Numbered from the stretch's first letter, positions 24,707 to 41,431 are shown. The stretch: 64,000 bases of DNA from Aphelocoma coerulescens (GCF_041296385.1 NC_091013.1:11422001-11486000); one strand, 5' to 3'. The notes: generated by a model not told the origin, from the sequence alone. Program-made: numbers and translations.

Positions 24707-26895
24707 ACCTGATTAGTAGAGTATTTGTTATGGCATTGCTGTAAAACAAATTATCTTCCCAAAGTATAACATATGGAACCATGGCTGTATACAGCATATG
24801 CATATCCAATGCACATATGTATAAAATCTATTCTCTTTTTAGGGTTTCTTTTTCTTTATTTTTAGGATTTTTGTTTGTTTCAATTGCCAAACAAAATCTG
24901 GTTGTGCTAAAAGTACCTAGATGGATATGTGTGAATATCCTACATGGATATCCTATATGGTGATTGATACTGTAGGACAGTAGTACTTCTGATAGCAGTA
25001 GAAGCGGATTTGGGCTACTTATTAGCTTGATTATGAAATAATTTCTTAGCACAAAGTATATGCTTCCTGCCAGTGTGGGCCACGCGTGCCCATGGATGTC
25101 TGCAGAGTTGACTGAAGCTGGCTAAATTTAGTTATGATTTTCAATATGGTTTTCAGTGCAGCAGTTTCATTTTATTTATTAGAACTGTTGAGACCTGGCT
25201 GTCTTTGTTTATTTTTTATATCAATAAATAATATATATTCCTGATTCCCTTATGAAAAAGAACTAGTCAGGTTTGAGATTATATGTCCATAAGCATATAC
25301 GTGTGCAAATGCAAGACAGGGATCCTGTTAATCTATTCATTAGTATGGCAGGAAACATATTTGAGCCTTGGTGCTGTTGGATTTCCAGTGTTATTAGAAG
25401 AGAGATAGTAAATTATTATAATAGAAGTATATTCTTATCAATAACATTTTTATTTCTGCTGAGAAGTACAGGATACCTGTTCCAGTAGGAAAGTAATTTA
25501 CACTGACTATCTCCAACAGTATGTTAGCTCAAAAGAGGATAAGGTTGGAAAAATATAGATGCTGCAATGTTACTGAAGCTTGTTACATTTAAATACATAA
25601 CAATGCATTTTAAAGGCAGTTTATGATAAATATTGAAGGAAAAAAGTGTCATGGTGTGGAACTGCAGTAATCTTTGGTTATCTTCCCCAAATTAATGAAT
25701 TGGGCATGACCTGAAACCTTCCTGAGTAGGAGAGCTTCTATTTGTTAATTGTACTACAGAAATCAGACAAGCCCACACTATTACTCCATTTAGATCTTCT
25801 GAAAGAAATGAATGTAAGAGGCAATGGGAGGTGCTAAAAATGTGGGGAAAAAAAATTGAGTACCGAGTTCCAAGGATGTAAGATCATAAAACATACTGTT
25901 TACATTTTTTTTTTCTGAGGATAGCATTAATGAATAATTTAGCTATGCAATGATTATAGGAAAAATTTGTGGCATTTTATTTTAAAATATTTTTGTCCTT
26001 GCCAATGCGGGTTAGACTTGCACTTAGACATTACATAAAAAGAAGAACTGTGATAAAGTGATGCAAAAGTTGTTTTAAAAAGCAATCCATTAAAGAAACC
26101 AACTAGTTTGACACATTGTCAGAACTAAGATTTGTCAGAGGAAAGCTAGATTTAGGAACATGTTGAGTAATCTTAAAAAAAAATTCACTGGAGTTATCTT
26201 AGTCCAATTTTCTAAAGGACGAGAAAAACCTTACTGATTAAAATAATGGTCTTATGAAGAGTTTCATTCAGGCAGAGGTCTTTAGAATTCTATTCCTTGA
26301 CTGATTTTAGATGAGGTTAAGTGTTAAAGGACAGTCACTGTTAGTTGGGTTTGGGACAAGAAGGGAGCTGATATTTGACTTTTGGCCCTGTGTCATGAAC
26401 CTCTTGGGACAATGAACCTTTGCACTGCCGAGCACAGTGACAACTTGAAGACTTTTTCAATGGCCATAGGTGAAAAAAAAAAAAAAAAATCCATCAAATC
26501 CAATCCAATTTCAATTCCAATTCTACAACCTGATGAGGATCTTAGAAAAGCTTTCCCTGCAGCACTGAATAAAAACTGAATGCTTTATAGAGTGGAAGAT
26601 AGACTCGTGTAATATCTGAACTGACCAAGTGGGTCGGAGTTCTTCAACAGTTTTGCTTCCACTGAGACTCAGAGGTTCACTGCAATGAACAAGTACTTAG
26701 GTCCAATTACCAGAAGCTGAAATATAACTCACTGCTCTCATATTTCACAAGATGAGTTTCCTTTCAGAAATTTCAGAAGCATTGTGAAGGTTTTTTGGTA
26801 AAGGGAGATATAACACCTGGAGTTTCTTTGCAGAGGTTAGAAAAGAACTAGTTTCTTTTCTCTTTTAAGTCTTAATTGTCACTTATCACTACCAG

Positions 26896-26930
26896 TGTGT
26901 GAAATTGTGTTTCACTGTGTGAAATTGTGT
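26896..26930 (+). repeat. Two-copy direct repeat, 20-bp period
   Basis: The 15-mer TGTGTGAAATTGTGT occurs at 26896-26910 and again at 26916-26930. It is a small local duplication. Confidence 0.9.
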
Positions 26931-27052
26931 CCAACTGACTGAAAATGCATATAACACATTCAAGTCTGTAAGTAACAAACCAGATTCACACTATTATGTC
27001 AATGGCATTGCAATTTAAGGTGCTTGTCTGCAATTCTATGATCATCAATAAC

Positions 27053-27094
27053 CATATGAAGATAATTTAGTTTAATAAGCATATGAAGATAATT
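27053..27094 (+). repeat. Direct repeat pair of 15 bp
   Basis: CATATGAAGATAATT occurs at 27053-27067 and again at 27080-27094, separated by 12 bases. It is probably a small local duplication. Confidence 0.9.
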
Positions 27095-30000
27095 CTATTC
27101 AGAATTTGCTATTAGTTTGTACAGGAAATATTAATATGATGTTTATGCATTAAGAAATGATGAGTTTAAAATAAGGTAATTTTCTTCAAGATGCATTCCA
27201 TGTAGTAAATAATATCTTGAATATTTTTCAAACATATATTTTCATGGGCATTTCAAACAGACTCTTTCTCTAACCAATTTACTTCAGTGAATTTTTTTTT
27301 TCCTGACAGAAGAAAAACTCCAAACTTGTTTTGACTATCCCTCATTAAGTTATAGTCAACAAGATTCATATATGCTCACTGAGAACACCGATGACAGAGG
27401 AAAACAAACCAAAACCATAAAAGAGCCCCAGAGTAGGAAATTAGAGGATAATACTGTGTAGATGACAATGGAAAAAAGGGAAGTAAATAGTTTGAAAAAA
27501 TGCATGAAAGCATATTACCTTAGTTCTGGTGTCTGTCCCAGGAAAAATACCAGTATATTATTAAGATTTTAAAATAATATCAATACCACTTAAAGAATAA
27601 TGCCAGGATAGAATTTGATATTATTTTTGCTGTGGAGTTCTACTTGCAGACATGCAGAGAAGCCTTTCAAAAAAATAATCACATAATTAGATAATAACCT
27701 GTATTTACAACACAATCTATTATTAAATGAGATTATGAAGACTTTGATCCTGCATGAAAGTCATACTTGTCAATACATAACATTGCAGAAGAGCATACTT
27801 TTTCCCTATGCATTGCATTTTTTTTTCCTACATTGATAGACTATAATCTTGTCTTCTTTAATTGAAAAACTTATGAAAAAAATAGAATTATAGTCTGTGA
27901 TCCAGCTCTTACATAATCTGCAATCTCTGGTCTGTCATTAATAAATTTCTGCTTAGCTGCTATCAGTACCACTCTCAGAATTAATTTCTAGAAGGTTCTT
28001 CTACCTGGCTGAAGATTAACCTGTAACTGCTATAGATGATTGATGGCACCTATCACCAGTAAGTAACAAAATCAACCTTAGATTATAACAAGTAGGTTTT
28101 TTTTTCCTACACAAAAGAGAAAATAACTCGATTATTGTAAAGGTGACAGGGATATGGTCAGAAGGTGGAGGAAAGGGATGGAAGTTAAATCTTCTGGGTT
28201 CTGATTGCTCTCTTTTTCCAATCCTTTTGGATAAATTTTGTTGGAATGAATGACAAAAGGAAACAGCATTGGCAATGTCGTGCTTAAGATATTCTACTGC
28301 CTTTAGCTTGGAGTTAAATGCTCCCTATGCACAGCATCTGTGGAAACTTAGGATTCCAGAAATGGTTAGCTGGAAGCAGAAAAACATAGATAATAGGTTT
28401 TCTCCACTGGTGTCAAAAAATAAAGAAGCTCAGGAGAAAATAAGGGCTGGGCTCCCTGAGATACTGAGCACTGGTGTTTGCACTAGAGGGAGGTACCAGG
28501 AGCCTCAGCTTTTCCCAGTGCTGGTCGCTGAAACTGGGTTCATTTTTCCTGCACAAGTGTTGTTGGAGTCCAGGGGCACTGTGTTCTGCTCCCCTCCTGG
28601 AAGTTCATTTCAGGAAAGGAGAGGCTCTGTTTTTCCATTCCAGTGTTACATCAGGGGAAGAGCAGAAGCCCCCTTATCCCTGGCTGAATGTGCCAGACTC
28701 TGGTTTGGGCAGGGACCACCCTCAGATGGACCCTGCTTGGGGTTTCTGTGAGGTGAGTGTGTGTCCTTGTTGGGTTGACCAGTGGAAATATTAAGGAAGA
28801 TGCATCCAGGCTTTTTCTGATGATTTAGACTGTTGACTTCTTGCCCTTTCAGGGCCCGTGTAATTATAGGTATGTCTGAAATCTCCCCCTAGACTTTTAA
28901 ATGAACAGAGACTCTACTGAGCTGGGCGAAGCAGCAGTTGCAAGGGTGTTTGAAAGGCTTAAACTTTGTACCTGAATCCCCACTGCAGCGTTTAGCCCTA
29001 AATACCTCTTTTTCCAGGAACTCTCTTTGTTCAGCAGCAGAGCTTTCTGCTTTGCTGTCCCTTCTGATCCTGGTGATAATGTTCCACATAGGAAGTTTAA
29101 GAAGGATTGTAATTTCTTTTTCATGTATGCAGTGAACATTCCAGATTCAGCATTTTTGTACTCTTATACTGCTGGAAAAAAAGATCACTAACTAGAAAAC
29201 CAGCCAAAACTAATACATCTGAAAATGTCTTGGTGTTCAGGAAGCAAATTTACCTAATTTTTAGGTCTCAATTGTTCTAAGTCAGCCAAATAATCAGAAA
29301 TTAATAAACAGCTAACTCATTTCTAGCAGAGACTAAATGTGGATCTAAACAAGGAAACCTAAACCGAAAGGTTGTCATGGTGATATACAAGAGACTAAAC
29401 AAGCAGTGCAAAACTCCTCTTCCTAGGAGACCTGAGAAACTAGCTCAAATTTTTATCTGTCATGCTTAATTTATCATTTCACTGAAACAGTTGTCAACAT
29501 GCAAAATGTGTAGAAGGCTTGTATCTGGTACCTTTTGTCTTTCAAGGGCACAACAGATTTTGTTTCTAGATCTATTTCAGATTCAGCCTTACTTAAAGAG
29601 GAAAAAAAATATTTTTGGGAGCTTTTCTGCTATTTTTGTCCTTTTACTATTTATAAGGGCAATTAAATATTGAGATTACTCCCTCTTAAGCATGTCATCA
29701 TGAGGCCACATACTGTGGTATGTTTCACTTACTGAGTTCTTTAAGAAAGGAAGCAAGGAAAGTAGATTCTTGCAAAATTCATGCATGCACAAAGATTAGT
29801 TAGAAATCTGGTGGTCGCAGAACAGAGAAGACTTATGTGTTTTCATTCTTGGAGGTACTGCTTGTGTGGAAGATAAAATAAGGACTCATCATCAGCATGT
29901 GACTTAATAGATGGCAGTTAGTTAAGTATTTGTTTTAAAGTAATTTAAATTTTAAAATGCCTTTATTTTCAGTGTTCCATCAAGCAATTTGATTATTAAG

Positions 30001-31125
30001 AACAAACTGTTGGATTTCAGTGGATTTTTTTGGGTTAAGCTCTTGCTCTGAGTTCAAATGTCTCTGAACCAGAGTATATAACTACTAGCTGATATATTGT
30101 TGAGGTTCAATTACTTAATAAGTTAATTTCTCATCTCAGTAAATTCAAGAAAATAGGACAAATGCTAGGCTAAGCAGAACATCTGGTAATTCACATCTGC
30201 ATCTTTTAAGGAGCAATGACAAGAGCTCAAAAAAAATGGCTACAAATTAAGTTCTATTAAAGTAATTGGAGGTACCCAACAATATGTTTAAATGAATTTG
30301 TCACAATATCTTGATTTATGTTTTCCTTCTAAGCTTAGACAGACTTTGCATGCTACAAAACTAAATTTAGGGAAGATATCACTGCTTTGATATAAATTGC
30401 GACGCCACAAGTACTTCAGCACCCCAGTAAGATCCTGGCTTGCTCACCTTTACAAACAGTCTAAAAAACACAGTAATGACAGCAAAGTGCAGACTCTGCT
30501 CCTGCTTATTCTTTGCCCTCAAGACAACGGGAAGCTGCATGAGGGTGGGGAGTGTCAATCCCAGGCATGTGGAGCACCCCCTGGGAGGTAAAGTGGACAA
30601 AGAGGGTCTGGGAGCTTTGATTTGCAGGCGATTCTCCATCTCCCTGTAATCATCTCTGCGGGAGATGGCTGTGGCCATTAGGCAGGCTGGAATCATGGGA
30701 TGTGAGTGGTGAGGGGAAACAGGAAGGTTCTTAGAAGTTTCTGACATGGTGTTTCACTTCAGAAATGTTGATGTTAAACAAAAGTGTTAGAAGGAAAATA
30801 TCCACAGTCAGGCTATGCAGGAACTCCCCTGGCATGGGGTTTAGGTGGCATTTCTGATAGAAGTGGAATGGGGCTTTTTTTGTTTTCCTAAAATTTGATT
30901 TTATTTCTTACAGAAAATTATTACAGTTGTATCACCTGTGGTTTCCTACTATTTTTTTCTCTACTGAGCCTTTACTAATTTTAAAGTTAATGAATTATTA
31001 AATGCATCTTTTATAGAGATATAATTAAAAGGCGTTACTGTATTTTTTCCAGTGGCAGCCATAATTAGCGACATCCTTTCTCTTTTATTTTGCAAGTCAT
31101 ACAAATTCCCGGGGAAAAATAATCA

Positions 31126-33501
<2,376 letters not shown>

Positions 33502-35444
33502 TTATTTCAAATTTAAAATCAGTTGCTTTTAAAAAACCAAAATATTCATAGAGCTCCTTGATTTCCAGCTGCTCTTGAAAGTTTCCAAGAGTATCTGCTT
33601 GTCTTAATACTAGGTTCAATACATTTTCTGATAATAAATACAATAAAAATGAAATTAAATTATAGGTAAAAACAGGTTTATTTTTTTTTCAATAATTTTC
33701 TGTTTGGTCAGGAAATCAGAGACTATTTCAAAAGGAGATAATTCTACAAAAACATTTCCATATTTTCTCTGAAAAAGAGAAAAGTTAGGTAAAATAGACG
33801 TGCAATTACACCTGTGTTAGTTTGGCCTTGCAATGGTTTCTGCAAAGAGACTGGTATTCCTGTAGAGTTCCATTCCCAAGGAATATCTGGCAGAAAGACG
33901 TGTGCTCTTTGCTAAACTACTTTAGCAGGGAAGTTTTAAACATTGACACTTAAAAAAAAAGCACGAGAACTAATTCTGAACATTGTAAGCTGTAAGAATG
34001 GGAAGAACCATTAGCAGAACATGCAGCAAGGAGCAGAAATTTCATATGTATGTACTGCATTACTTATTTAATCATTATAATGAGGATTTAAAAACCTAAT
34101 ATTCCTTTGATTATTTTCATTACTGAATCTTACATTGTGTTCGTACCTCTTGGCTTTGGGCTTTCATCTTGAGCACGTACAGGGATCAAAATGGCACCTT
34201 GCACACATTTTGTGTGTTGGTAAGACTGGATAAAGCAAGAGGGCAGGCACAGAGCTAAAGATCTCCCACTCACTGCTTTAAAGAGATTTGTTTCAACATG
34301 CACCAACTCTTCTAAACTGCCTTGTGCATTCCTATAGTGGATAATTACACAGTGACTTAAGGAAGGTTAGGATTTAAGGTCTTTTCCCTCCTGAAGAGAG
34401 TATTTTCATGGAGTTTATTTTACTGCTGAGACCAAATTCATATTTTATTTACACTTTCAGTCTTTTGATTTTTGGACTTAAAAGCGGACTGACCAAAGCT
34501 CCTGGACAAAAAATAAGAAAGAAACATTGTTAGCACTACTTCATCTCTACCAAGATGTCATAAATCCATCTGGGTTCAATGAATTTCCTCAGAAATACAC
34601 TGTTTTGGGGCAGGACCTGGTCCATCTCAAACACATAATATTTCAACATCTTATTTATTTTTAGCATGGAAACAAATGCAGAATTCTGTGTAACAAGAAG
34701 ATGAGTAATTATTAAATAAATGCCTTATTTATCTAAAATGATTTATAGTTTTCTGTAAAGGTATCTGACTCCCCTGTCTGGCTTGAAGCCTCAAATCCAT
34801 GCCATGAAAGGTGTGGGATCAAATGTTTGTGTTCAAAATGTGCAGAATCAAGCCAAATACCTTCTCTGCTACTTTCACAATCTTTTTTGGAGCTTTAGGA
34901 TCTCATTTTCTTTTAGTCATTTCAGGAAGGTTTGGTTGCTGCCAGATTTTTGCAAGCAATGCCTGCTAAGGAGACAGGAGTATCCCAGTACTTGAAAGTA
35001 GGATGGAGAGAAGGGCCTCATTCATAATCAAAAAGTATGAAATGGAATCTCTGAATAATGAGAAATTTTAATAATCTCACATATTCTACAGCAAAGTTGC
35101 CAAACGTAAGATGAGTATCTTCAATGAGAGGGCAAAAAGTCTCTTTCTAAACACAAGCATAGCTCCTGTTTTCACACCCCAGGGAGTGATAGTCAGGACA
35201 GCTCCCCAGAAACTCAATTTCTCAATCTCTTCACAGCTCAAAAAGTGCCATTTAGAATCACTGGGGGAAAGATTTTTGCAATCTTGAAGCCATTTTCAGG
35301 GATTGAGATGAGCATCAGGACACCACTTAATGTGGGTCAAGTTCATGAAAACCTGTAATGGAATGTGATAAATTTCTTGGTTCCTTGCCCAGGACATGCA
35401 AACCTCATTTCTTAGAGCAGTTGCATTGCAGATATATACCAAGT

Positions 35445-35501
35445 GGAGGGGGGAGGGTTTGGTTGGTTTTTGTTTTGGGGTTTGCTTTTTTTTTGGTTTT
35501 G
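35445..35501 (+). repeat. G-rich to T/G-rich tract
   Basis: Starts GGAGGGGGGAGGGTTTGG and passes into TTTTGG/TTTTG units. Low complexity. Confidence 0.85.
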
Positions 35502-37054
35502 CATCATAATTCTGATACTTGAACTTGTGAAAATATAAAACCTTAAAGGATTATGAATGTCTTGGCCACAGTGGAATCTGTTCACTCTTGAAATGGGAGA
35601 AGGTACCTTCTCATCTAAAGTCAAAACAGGCTCCTGTGATAATTGGACCTGTGGCATTATCTACCAGACTTAGAGGGAAGAGTTCTACCTAATGCATCAC
35701 TGCCAATTTTTGGCCTTTTTCCAGAGCTTTCCTACCAAGCCAAGGCCCCGTCAAAACTTTATAGCTTTTAAGAGCTGGCAAGATCACAGCTAGAGAGACT
35801 GTAACTTCTGGCCAATTTATCCATGATTCACTGAGATTAGACACCACAGGTGCTGAACCTTCAAAGCTCTCCAGGCTCCTGCAGCTAATAGGTACCCCAT
35901 GAGAGATGATTTTTGCTCTGAGTGGGCTTCTGAGCCTTTTACAGATTAATATTATGAGCATAAAACTTTTCTTTAAAAATAAACACCTTCTGTTAAGGGC
36001 AAAAATTGTAACAACAACAAAAAAAAAGAGTTTGTAATCTTAAGGCTGTTTTCCTTATTACATTCTTAAAGAAGTTTTCCTCCTCAATAAAGCATGAAAA
36101 CATATCTCTAAGCATAGAATCTGAAGTTTCCATTCAACATGAAATAGTTGCAACTGAGAAATAAATTAGGAAGAATGTAACACCACTTAGTAGTACTGTG
36201 TTGATTGCAGTTACTCAGTGAAGGCCATTAGCATGCTGGGGCTTCAGCTATAAATTACCTGCACTGTCTGTCTTGACCAAACCTCACAATAAGCCAGTGG
36301 GAAGTTCATTAGCTGGCCATCAAGGAAGATTCAGTGATCAGTTAATGACCAACTGTGGACATTAATAAGGGGGCCTGTTACTCCAGAGCTCACAGCTCCT
36401 TGCAGAGGGCACAGTGCTCCCTTGGTGAAGTGAAGAGGCTCCCAGCTGCAGGCACATGTAAATAAAGGCTGACTGAAGGGCAATGTTATGAATGGACAGA
36501 GTATTTTGGGAGCACACGTTGATCTCTACTCCGGAGCTGCTGTCATGACAGCGAGTGAGTGTGTGCTGTAGGAGGGGCCACATTTTTCCCTAGAAGTGCA
36601 CCTCTGAAGTGAGCAGACAGATGCAGCTGCTCTGCATGAACAATCTTCTTTTAAAAGCCAAAGATTTGTAGAAAACATGCAACATATAATAAATACTAGA
36701 GCTGCTTTTTTTTCATCCTTAAGCTAAGTATAAACAACCTCTCAATCAATAAATAGAAATCCCTCATGGTTAACCTTAGGCAACTGTTTCTCTCCATGTG
36801 TTTTCTGTACTGAAAAAAAACTAGAGAAGAGATCTGAAAGTCATAGAATTTTCATTAATGGATATATAATGATTTCTATGCCATCAGTTTAAATTTTTCT
36901 GTAAATGCTGGATTACTACAGTTTACAGTCTATTTTTAAAGGATTTTAATTTCATGTTTTAAATTTACTAAATGTTTGCAATTAAATTACTGGGGAAATT
37001 AATCTATTTCTGCCCCTTTGCTGCAACATGTAAATTCAAGTTAATTCCTGGGCA

Positions 37055-37117
37055 AACTGCTTGGTTTGGGTTTGGGTTTGTTTGTTGTGGTTTTTTGTTT
37101 TGTTTTGTATTTTTTGG
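37055..37117 (+). repeat. T/G-rich tract
   Basis: Starts with GGTTTGGGTTTGGG units and passes into TTTTG units. Low complexity. Confidence 0.85.
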
Positions 37118-37200
37118 ATGGATCCTGGAAAAGTCCAAAGGCATCAGAATAGAATTACTAAATTAAACTTATAGTCTTGCTATTTTTATTGGCATCCCCT

Positions 37201-37238
37201 AAAAAAAAAAAAAAAAAGAAAAAAAAAAGAAAGAAAAT
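37201..37238 (+). repeat. A-rich purine tract
   Basis: A17 followed by GAAAAAAAAAGAAAGAAAA. It lies only about 85 bp after the T/G-rich tract 37055-37117. Confidence 0.95.
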
Positions 37239-38860
37239 CAAAACTCCCTAACGAAAGGATGAAGAGAAAAATAACACTTGATTTGTCAGTATAATTAACT
37301 CTGAAATAATGCAATAAAGACATGTAAGAGAACACGTAAGGAGTAAATTCAACTGCATTTTTCTCCATCTCCTTATTTCTGAAGAAGAATATGTTCTTAC
37401 AGTATTGAGATTAATTTTGTAAAAATTGGAATATATAGCACTACATGTTCCTGCTGCTCATTGTGATAAAGTCACATGTCAGCTCAAGCCAACTGGGTTC
37501 AAAATTAATTAGTCAAAAGCTGTTTGCCATCCAAACTGAGACAGTTTTTGTTACACAGTAAGCTTCCAAGTAGAGCAGAATGCAAGACGGGACCACAACA
37601 AGGTGTGCTTCCTTGAAACCAACAAATCCCTTGAGCAGAAGAACTCAGATTTTGTGTCCATTTTCACGAATTGTCAACATTTGGGGCGCTTTGCACACTA
37701 CTGCTATGGGAGCCTTGGCCCAGCAGAGGGCACTGTCTAACTTCAAAACATTATTTAAAAAAAAAAAGCAGCAAAGTAAATTCCTAGTGTATAAGTTCTA
37801 ATTAAAAACATAAGCCTGCTAAGAACGCACTAGCTGTAATTAGAAAATCGTGAATGTTTTGTGGTTGGTGAAATGCCATCTTGTATGGTCAGTCGAAATT
37901 CCACTTTCACCATGACTCGTACAAGTTACTGTACAGCACCAGAGCACCTTCCTAACCTTTGATTTGACAGATTCTTCAGTGAAGGGCAACCATTTTTTTT
38001 TTTGGCAGCAATTTTAATAATCAGACATGCTCTGCAACCTTTTTTTTAGAAGATCTCTCAAAGACATATTATGGAAGTATTTGAGAGCCATGCTCAACAT
38101 TTAGTAATACTGAGGGCCAAAAGACTGAAAATGTTTAATGCACTGAAAGGTGGGACTTTCTTTTACTGTGCAGTATAAGCCATTTATACTACTTACGCAC
38201 AGGAAATACCTAGGCAATACCTACACGCTTACAATTATGCCATTTATTTGTAATGTTAATGTCTCAAAATGAAATTATAAAAGGTCAAGGCAGATGCAAT
38301 CAAAATCTTGCACACAGGAATTAAATACTAATCTTTCCATTCACATTTGAGAAAAAATATTGTCAAAATATCAGTCTTCCAAGTGGAGGGCTGTGAAAGC
38401 TAGTAACTTCCTAGGTGTGACAGATCAGCATTGACAGAAACAAGTCAATGACCCACTTGTTTTGCCAATGTTATCTGACAAGGCCAGCGGGGAGGTGAGT
38501 AGAAGCTGCTCCCATTTTCAGAGAAGTCTTGTGTCCTAAAACAATTGAACAGTTCTTGAAATCCTTTATGCAAATGTGATTAAGAAAAAAACCCCTAAAA
38601 ACCAAAGAAAAATGAAGTACCATATGGTTTTCAGCCATGTGACTTGATCATATGATCATCTACCCTTGATCCGTAAGGATTCTCTAAGAGCAGGATGAAC
38701 TGGAGAGATTCCTCTGGATTCCTTCCTTGCATACACAAAGCACTACCTACTGCTATCTGCCCTCCAGTTTGCATACATATTCTTGCCAAGATACCAAGAT
38801 CTCTTACTCCCTTACGATATTGTGAATGTCTTGCTGCATGTTTCATATAGTGAGTGAGAA

Positions 38861-38936
38861 CAAAAAAAAAACAAACAAAAAACCAAAGAAACAAACAAAA
38901 AAAAACCCCAACAAAACAAAAAAACCCCAAACAAAT
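38861..38936 (+). repeat. A/C-rich tract of AAAC-like units
   Basis: Repeated CAAAA, CAAAC and AAAACCCC units. On the minus strand it gives a chance Phe/Val/Cys-rich frame. Confidence 0.9.
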
Positions 38937-39759
38937 CATTATTTTCTGAAATATAACCGCAACCTGGGAACTGCAAAATTCTAATCTCATCGCTGAGTAG
39001 TAATTTTTTCAGGTTCTTGGCAAGCCATCAGGTCTTGCATCCATACAATTGTGGAGACACAATGTGTAAATTCCCTCTATTGTGAATTCAGTGATATTTA
39101 CATATCACTGAATGTAAGTTTGTAAGATGTAAGTTTGAGAGGGTTGGGTATAATCATTCCACTAAGTGTTATCATGCAAGCATCATACAAAGTGCTGAAT
39201 GTGATTACGCAGCTATAGTTCCTCATTAACAGGCCTGGCCATATTTTGCTGTGCTGCAGAGTGGAATTTTGATTGCATTGGAATCTAAAGCACAATTTGA
39301 ATATGTCCTTCAGGCCACAACTGTGTAGACTTAGAGTACAGAGTACTATTCCTCCACAATAAAAAAACATCAGGAGAAGGTTGTCAACAAGACCAGAGAG
39401 AGATAGTACTTTTTGAACTTTTACTGAATTTGTAAATATCACTATTTAGGGGATAATCCCTTCCTTCAATTTCTGATTATTTTTTCTTAATTGGAAAGAA
39501 AAAACCAAAAGCCTAATTCTTGCTCATTAGATTTTTCTTTGTTCTTTTTACTAAGCAGATAGTCCTCATTCACCATAGAGCTAAACTCATTCACCTGCTC
39601 AGGGTTAACCATTACCATACGAAAAGCCCTTTGCCTTCCAGGGCTTACATCTGCCGAATCACAGTTCAGCAGCAGGACACCTAAAGGAGGTGTATTTGTG
39701 TTCCTGCTAACAGGTTCCTGCAATCACCCCTAAAATATTGGAGTCTGCAATACTTTATA

Positions 39760-40240
39760 AGGTGCTGAACTGAAACATACATGGTAAAGTCTAAGATTAA
39801 CCTATTGATGCCTTTTCCTGGTCTTAAAATCAGGAGTCAAACATGGTTAGAAGGGAAAAAGGGATTTTACCTCTGTATTTATTTTAAGCATCCTTAGGCA
39901 CGCACCTCCAGGTCAAATGCACCTCAATGCACAGTGCAAAAGATCAGGTATAACATTATAGGTCTTACTAATTAACATATCTATCAAAGATTCCCCAATG
40001 AGAGGCTCAAGTGAGCCCCCCTCCCCAAGGAACCTTCCCCTGGATGGTTCTATCTTAGTTTACAAAATGTGTTCTGGAGAGGACCTTGGGGTCTAGGTCA
40101 TTTTGACCCCTAATTACGAAGCTTCTAAAATGTTTAGTTTCCTAGCTTGACAAACAAGTCCAAGAGTGTAGGCCAAAAACCACCAAGAATACAGAAGTTG
40201 TAAAAAGGTATAAAAGGGGTATAAAAGAAAAGGCAAAAAA
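39760..40240 (+). mobile_element. Possible old LTR or other retroelement piece
   Basis: The stretch reads like avian LTR-type sequence (GCCTTTTCCTGGTC, GGGATTTTACCTCTG, AGGCTCAAGTGAGCCCCC, TAGGTCATTTTGACCCC) and has a doubled TATA-like motif, GGTATAAAAGGGGTATAAAA, at 40207-40226. I have no clear TG...CA ends and no target duplication, and my recognition is only by general impression. It could equally be unique intron sequence. Confidence 0.3.
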
Positions 40241-40357
40241 TCATCATGGCATCACTATGAATATTAACAATTTTTAGTGGGCTGATGCATAGCTTGTGAA
40301 GGAAAAGAAACCCAAATCCTTTCCACTTTGAATGGGCTCTTTCACAGCAGGGCTGTC

Positions 40358-40360
<3 letters not shown>

Positions 40361-40389
<29 letters not shown>
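40361..40389 (+). repeat. (GA)n microsatellite
   Basis: Fourteen uninterrupted GA/AG dinucleotides, a perfect repeat that is likely polymorphic between individuals. Confidence 0.97.
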
Positions 40390-40392
<3 letters not shown>

Positions 40393-41405
40393 ATGAAGAA
40401 AGCAACCACCAGAGCAGACTGCAGAAAAAGAAGTGATGTATGAGACTTGGGGTTCAAAATGCCCAGAACATCTCTCAGGTACATAGATTGTCAAACTTGC
40501 CCTCATTCCACAAGAGGTAACAAAACCCCTCAACCAATAATCTTGATTTTCCCAACAGCAGGTATCTCCTCTTGATAAATAGTAATGTCAGGCTGATAAA
40601 TTAGCTGTTCAGCAAGTATTTTTCGCTCCTTCCTCTTCAGAAGTAGAGGCTGGAGTGGGAGAAAACTATCGCAAGCATAAAGCAAGTATTGCTAAAGAAA
40701 AGGAAAGCCACTGCAATTATTTTAGAGGCTTGATTTAACTTTTACTCTAGAAGCTCATATTTTCTACTTTTTTTTTTTTTTTTTAGAAAATGCATTTATA
40801 AACACTTTTTTACTTTGGCCTCTTTGTCAGATCAAAAGATAATTTGTTTTTTAAAAACTTAACTGTTTTTAGATATAAGTCACAAGAAAATTTCCTAGAT
40901 AACAAAATATCTCCAATTGAAAGAAAAAAAAAAAGAGAAAGAGGGGGCTCTAAATGTCAAACTTCCCATGTTTGTTAGCTCTTACAGACTTGCATCTTGG
41001 GAGCTTTAAATCTGTTCATATCATGCACAGCTCAATATTGTTCAGTGTTTTGTTTCTGGATTCTCTTTAAACCACACTGCCTTTGATTATGCTGTTGTGG
41101 TTTTTTGCATTTTAGTGATATTACATGGTAAAAAAAACGGCCTTAGCTGACAGCTCAAAGTTCCCATTGCACAAAGGAGTCCATAAGGGCTCCCATAAGG
41201 GACCATATGGTCTCTTCCTGTGCCTGGAAAGATTCCCCAAGTCACACACCCGGGGCTGCCACTGCCCCTCAGCAGTCTCTGATCTCCATAAAGGCCTCGT
41301 GTCTTTAGCTTTGTGAAGTCCTGCTCTGAGTCACATTTTGGAAAACTCCTAGAAAAGCAGAGAGGTTTCCTGTTTAAGGCCTTCACATTTCAGAGAGTTT
41401 ATATT

Positions 41406-41431
41406 GCAAAAAAAAAAAAAAAGAGAAAAAG
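41406..41431 (+). repeat. Poly-A tract with GAGAAAAAGG tail
   Basis: About 16 A followed by purine sequence in the large intron. Confidence 0.9.

Noticed and set aside
38631..38990. Minus-strand 119-codon frame with a hydrophobic stretch
   Set aside because: The hydrophobic part is the complement of an AAAC-type simple repeat.
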